A stretch of 14,171 bases of DNA from CF-113 sp035308345 (GTDB lineage: Bacteria > Chloroflexota > Ktedonobacteria > Ktedonobacterales > Ktedonobacteraceae), in NCBI GenBank assembly GCA_035308345.1, contig DATGGW010000037.1, positions 1 through 14,171 of the forward strand, read 5' to 3'. Position numbers and translations under genes: made by a program. Shown piece by piece: positions 12,825-14,171 of the stretch. How positions within the stretch are numbered: the first letter of the stretch is position 1; every line of letters begins with the position of its first letter. The notes beneath the pieces were generated by a model that worked only from the letters and a program-made list of their open reading frames with translations, ran no database searches and was not told the origin of the DNA.

Positions 12825-13970
12825 TCATCTCTCTCTTCTAGAACATTCAAATTCATCGTGGGTCGCATCAGCGATCCTCACTGCGCCCTTGAGAGGTACA
12901 AATGTGCCGCTGATCTGCTGGCGCTCCTCAAGCTCCTCTTCACGGTAGAGGTAGAGCGCCTGCAGGACTGGCCGGTCGCTGACGGCGAACAGGTCCGCTT
13001 GCTCTTCGGCCTGGTGATCGACGCTCGCCCATGAAGGTGTCACGAAGATGTCACCGGGACCCCAGTCGAAGCGCACGCCATTGATCACCGAGGAGCCCCG
13101 GCCCTGAAAGACCACGTAGACCGAGCTGCCCGTCTTGCGCTTGGTGGAAGTGCGCGTGCCGGGAGAGAGGCGGTGCATCTCGCAGGCAAAAGTGCCGACG
13201 GCTGGCGCGCCCGTGAGAGGGTTCACGAACTCCAGGCTCACCATCGGTTCACTGCGCGCCCGCTGCAGCGCCTCGAGCGTGCGGTCGGTCTCCTCCCAAC
13301 GGTAGCGCAGCAGCGGCGAGTGGGCAAGGGGAGAACTGACACCCAGTTCACGCAGTCCCACTCCCGCGAAGCCCTGCTCCGAAAGGTTGTGACCCTCCAC
13401 CGGCTGCAGCTGGTCGGGGTGATTCTCGAAGAAGATCGACTCCAGCATCGTCAAGAGCGGCAGGTCCAGGCCATCGAACCACACCATCGGCTCGTCGCTG
13501 CGGTTGTTGTGATCGTGCCAGTTCCAGATGGGCGTCAGGATCAAGTCGCCCGGTTCCATATCGCAGGCATCGCCGTTGACGGTGGTGTAGACGCCCGCAC
13601 CGGTGAGGACGAAGCGAATGGCGCTGGGCGTGTGCCGGTGCGCGGGCGCCGATTCATGTGGTCCCAGGTATTGCAGCGCGCCCCACAGCGTCGTGCTGGT
13701 GAACGGCAATCCTTTCAATCCAGGGTTGGCGAGCGCGAGCACGCGCCGGTCCCCGCCTCGCTCGAGCGTGATCAGTTCTCCGGCGCGCTTGGCCAGTGGC
13801 AGCACGTCGTCCCATTTCCAGAGCCAGGCCTGGGTCGTGGGAAGAGGAACCTCCGGCATGAGCTGTTTGGCAATTTTCCAGAGCGGCTTGAGATCGCGTG
13901 CTGCCAGCGCACCACAAAACTCGTCATAGCCGACCTCTACTGTATGCGTATGACTGATATCAATACCCAT
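12825..13970 (-). CDS. Gentisate 1,2-dioxygenase-like bicupin
   Basis: A 381-aa two-cupin protein. The ATG at 13970 follows AAAGGAGAG; an upstream ATG 53 codons earlier has no RBS and adds unlikely sequence. Near residues 91-124 it shows TSTTLWGALQYLGPHE and APAHRHTPSAIRFVLTG, with metal ligands H111 and H113, then H152 in WNWHDH after PGDLILTP (140-147). This matches the Fe(II) gentisate/salicylate/1-hydroxy-2-naphthoate 1,2-dioxygenase group, which cleaves the ring between the carboxyl and hydroxyl carbons. The second cupin (about 270-350) lacks the full ligand set, as usual. Substrate within the group is open; no other gentisate-pathway gene is visible. G+C is high (44 of 60 in 13261-13320). 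Confidence 0.88.
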   Translation of the reverse strand: MGIDISHTHTVEVGYDEFCGALAARDLKPLWKIAKQLMPEVPLPTTQAWLWKWDDVLPLAKRAGELITLERGGDRRVLALANPGLKGLPFTSTTLWGALQYLGPHESAPAHRHTPSAIRFVLTGAGVYTTVNGDACDMEPGDLILTPIWNWHDHNNRSDEPMVWFDGLDLPLLTMLESIFFENHPDQLQPVEGHNLSEQGFAGVGLRELGVSSPLAHSPLLRYRWEETDRTLEALQRARSEPMVSLEFVNPLTGAPAVGTFACEMHRLSPGTRTSTKRKTGSSVYVVFQGRGSSVINGVRFDWGPGDIFVTPSWASVDHQAEEQADLFAVSDRPVLQALYLYREEELEERQQISGTFVPLKGAVRIADATHDEFECSRRER

Positions 13971-14069
13971 CGTTTCTCTCCTTTCTCTCCGGCTGGTACC
14001 CGTAGAACCAGTCCGTGTATGTGAAATCGTCAGGTGTTCGTGCCGCGAACAGCGCATTACGGAGCAGCG

Positions 14070-14101
14070 CGGTGATACCATCGCTATGAATGATATCACC
14101 G
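14070..14101. promoter_or_regulatory. Inverted repeat CGGTGATA-n16-TATCACCG, operator candidate
   Basis: The perfect 8-bp arms (14070-14077 and 14094-14101) lie 100 bases upstream of the bicupin start. A weak TATCAT -10 candidate on the minus strand overlaps the right arm. Nothing else convincing was seen in 13971-14171. Confidence 0.35.
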
Positions 14102-14171
14102 AATGTGTGACATTACAGTGCTCCAACAACCGTCCTTTGCTACCTTCGATAAGCAGAAGCAGATAGCCTGG

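Noticed and set aside
13173..14024. 283-codon plus-strand frame opposite the bicupin
   Set aside because: Antisense shadow of a high-G+C gene with conserved metal ligands on the minus strand.
13971..14129. Longer N-terminus for the bicupin from an ATG at 14129
   Set aside because: No RBS there and a low-quality Cys/Arg/Ser-rich extension; the ATG at 13970 has a strong RBS and matches the family start.
14103..14171. Plus-strand frame opening at ATG 14103 and running off the right edge (23 codons)
   Set aside because: Protein-like at a glance, but no RBS, very short, and the ATG directly abuts the inverted repeat. Needs flanking sequence to judge.

Overview
The window reads as an ordinary stretch of a large, loosely packed free-living bacterial chromosome. 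Metabolic enzymes, membrane proteins and DNA-repair enzymes sit in short transcription units separated by 100-220 bp gaps that carry clear sigma-70-type promoters. Gene style fits the Chloroflexota class Ktedonobacteria: an HTH protein with a long C-terminal extension, many standalone SAM methyltransferases and SDRs, winged-helix HTH_42 proteins, and GTAGGGGC palindromic hairpins. That placement is an inference from recalled style, not from a marker gene. No rRNA, tRNA, CRISPR array, complete insertion sequence or phage module was seen.

Layout, left to right. (1) 1-433: 5' part of an HTH regulator leaving the left edge (minus), with a strong promoter at 485-513. (2) 535-621: an 87-bp foldback. 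(3) 630-1645: a two-gene minus operon, a 270-aa ExxE-motif membrane transporter followed by a 68-aa membrane protein with an ATGA overlap. (4) 1745-3458: a FabG-like reductase then a SAM methyltransferase (minus). (5) 3576-4469: a membrane-anchored pentapeptide-repeat protein (minus). (6) 4689-5098: a GBBH-N/DUF971 zinc-site protein (plus) with promoter and intrinsic terminator. (7) 5114-5368: a highly foldable leader and a 53-aa single-span membrane protein, convergent with (8) 5373-6185, a VOC/glyoxalase-fold protein with an extra N-terminal domain (minus). (9) 6342-8000: an FMN-binding PNPOx-family protein and an AlkZ-like HTH_42 protein (plus operon). (10) 8145-9623: a Q/P-rich membrane protein and an SDR (minus operon). 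(11) 9761-11689: a SAM methyltransferase and an L-threonine aldolase (minus operon). (12) 11904-12632: endonuclease III (plus). (13) 12702-13970: a gentisate 1,2-dioxygenase-like bicupin and, three bases behind it, a truncated PPOX-family remnant (minus).

Two DNA glycosylase families are present (AlkZ-like and Nth) but in separate units. No unambiguous new system is visible. The best leads are the folded leader over two overlapping small ORFs at 5114-5368, the transporter plus 68-aa partner, the AlkZ-like/PNPOx pair, and a group of hairpins sharing a CTTGYGG loop region.
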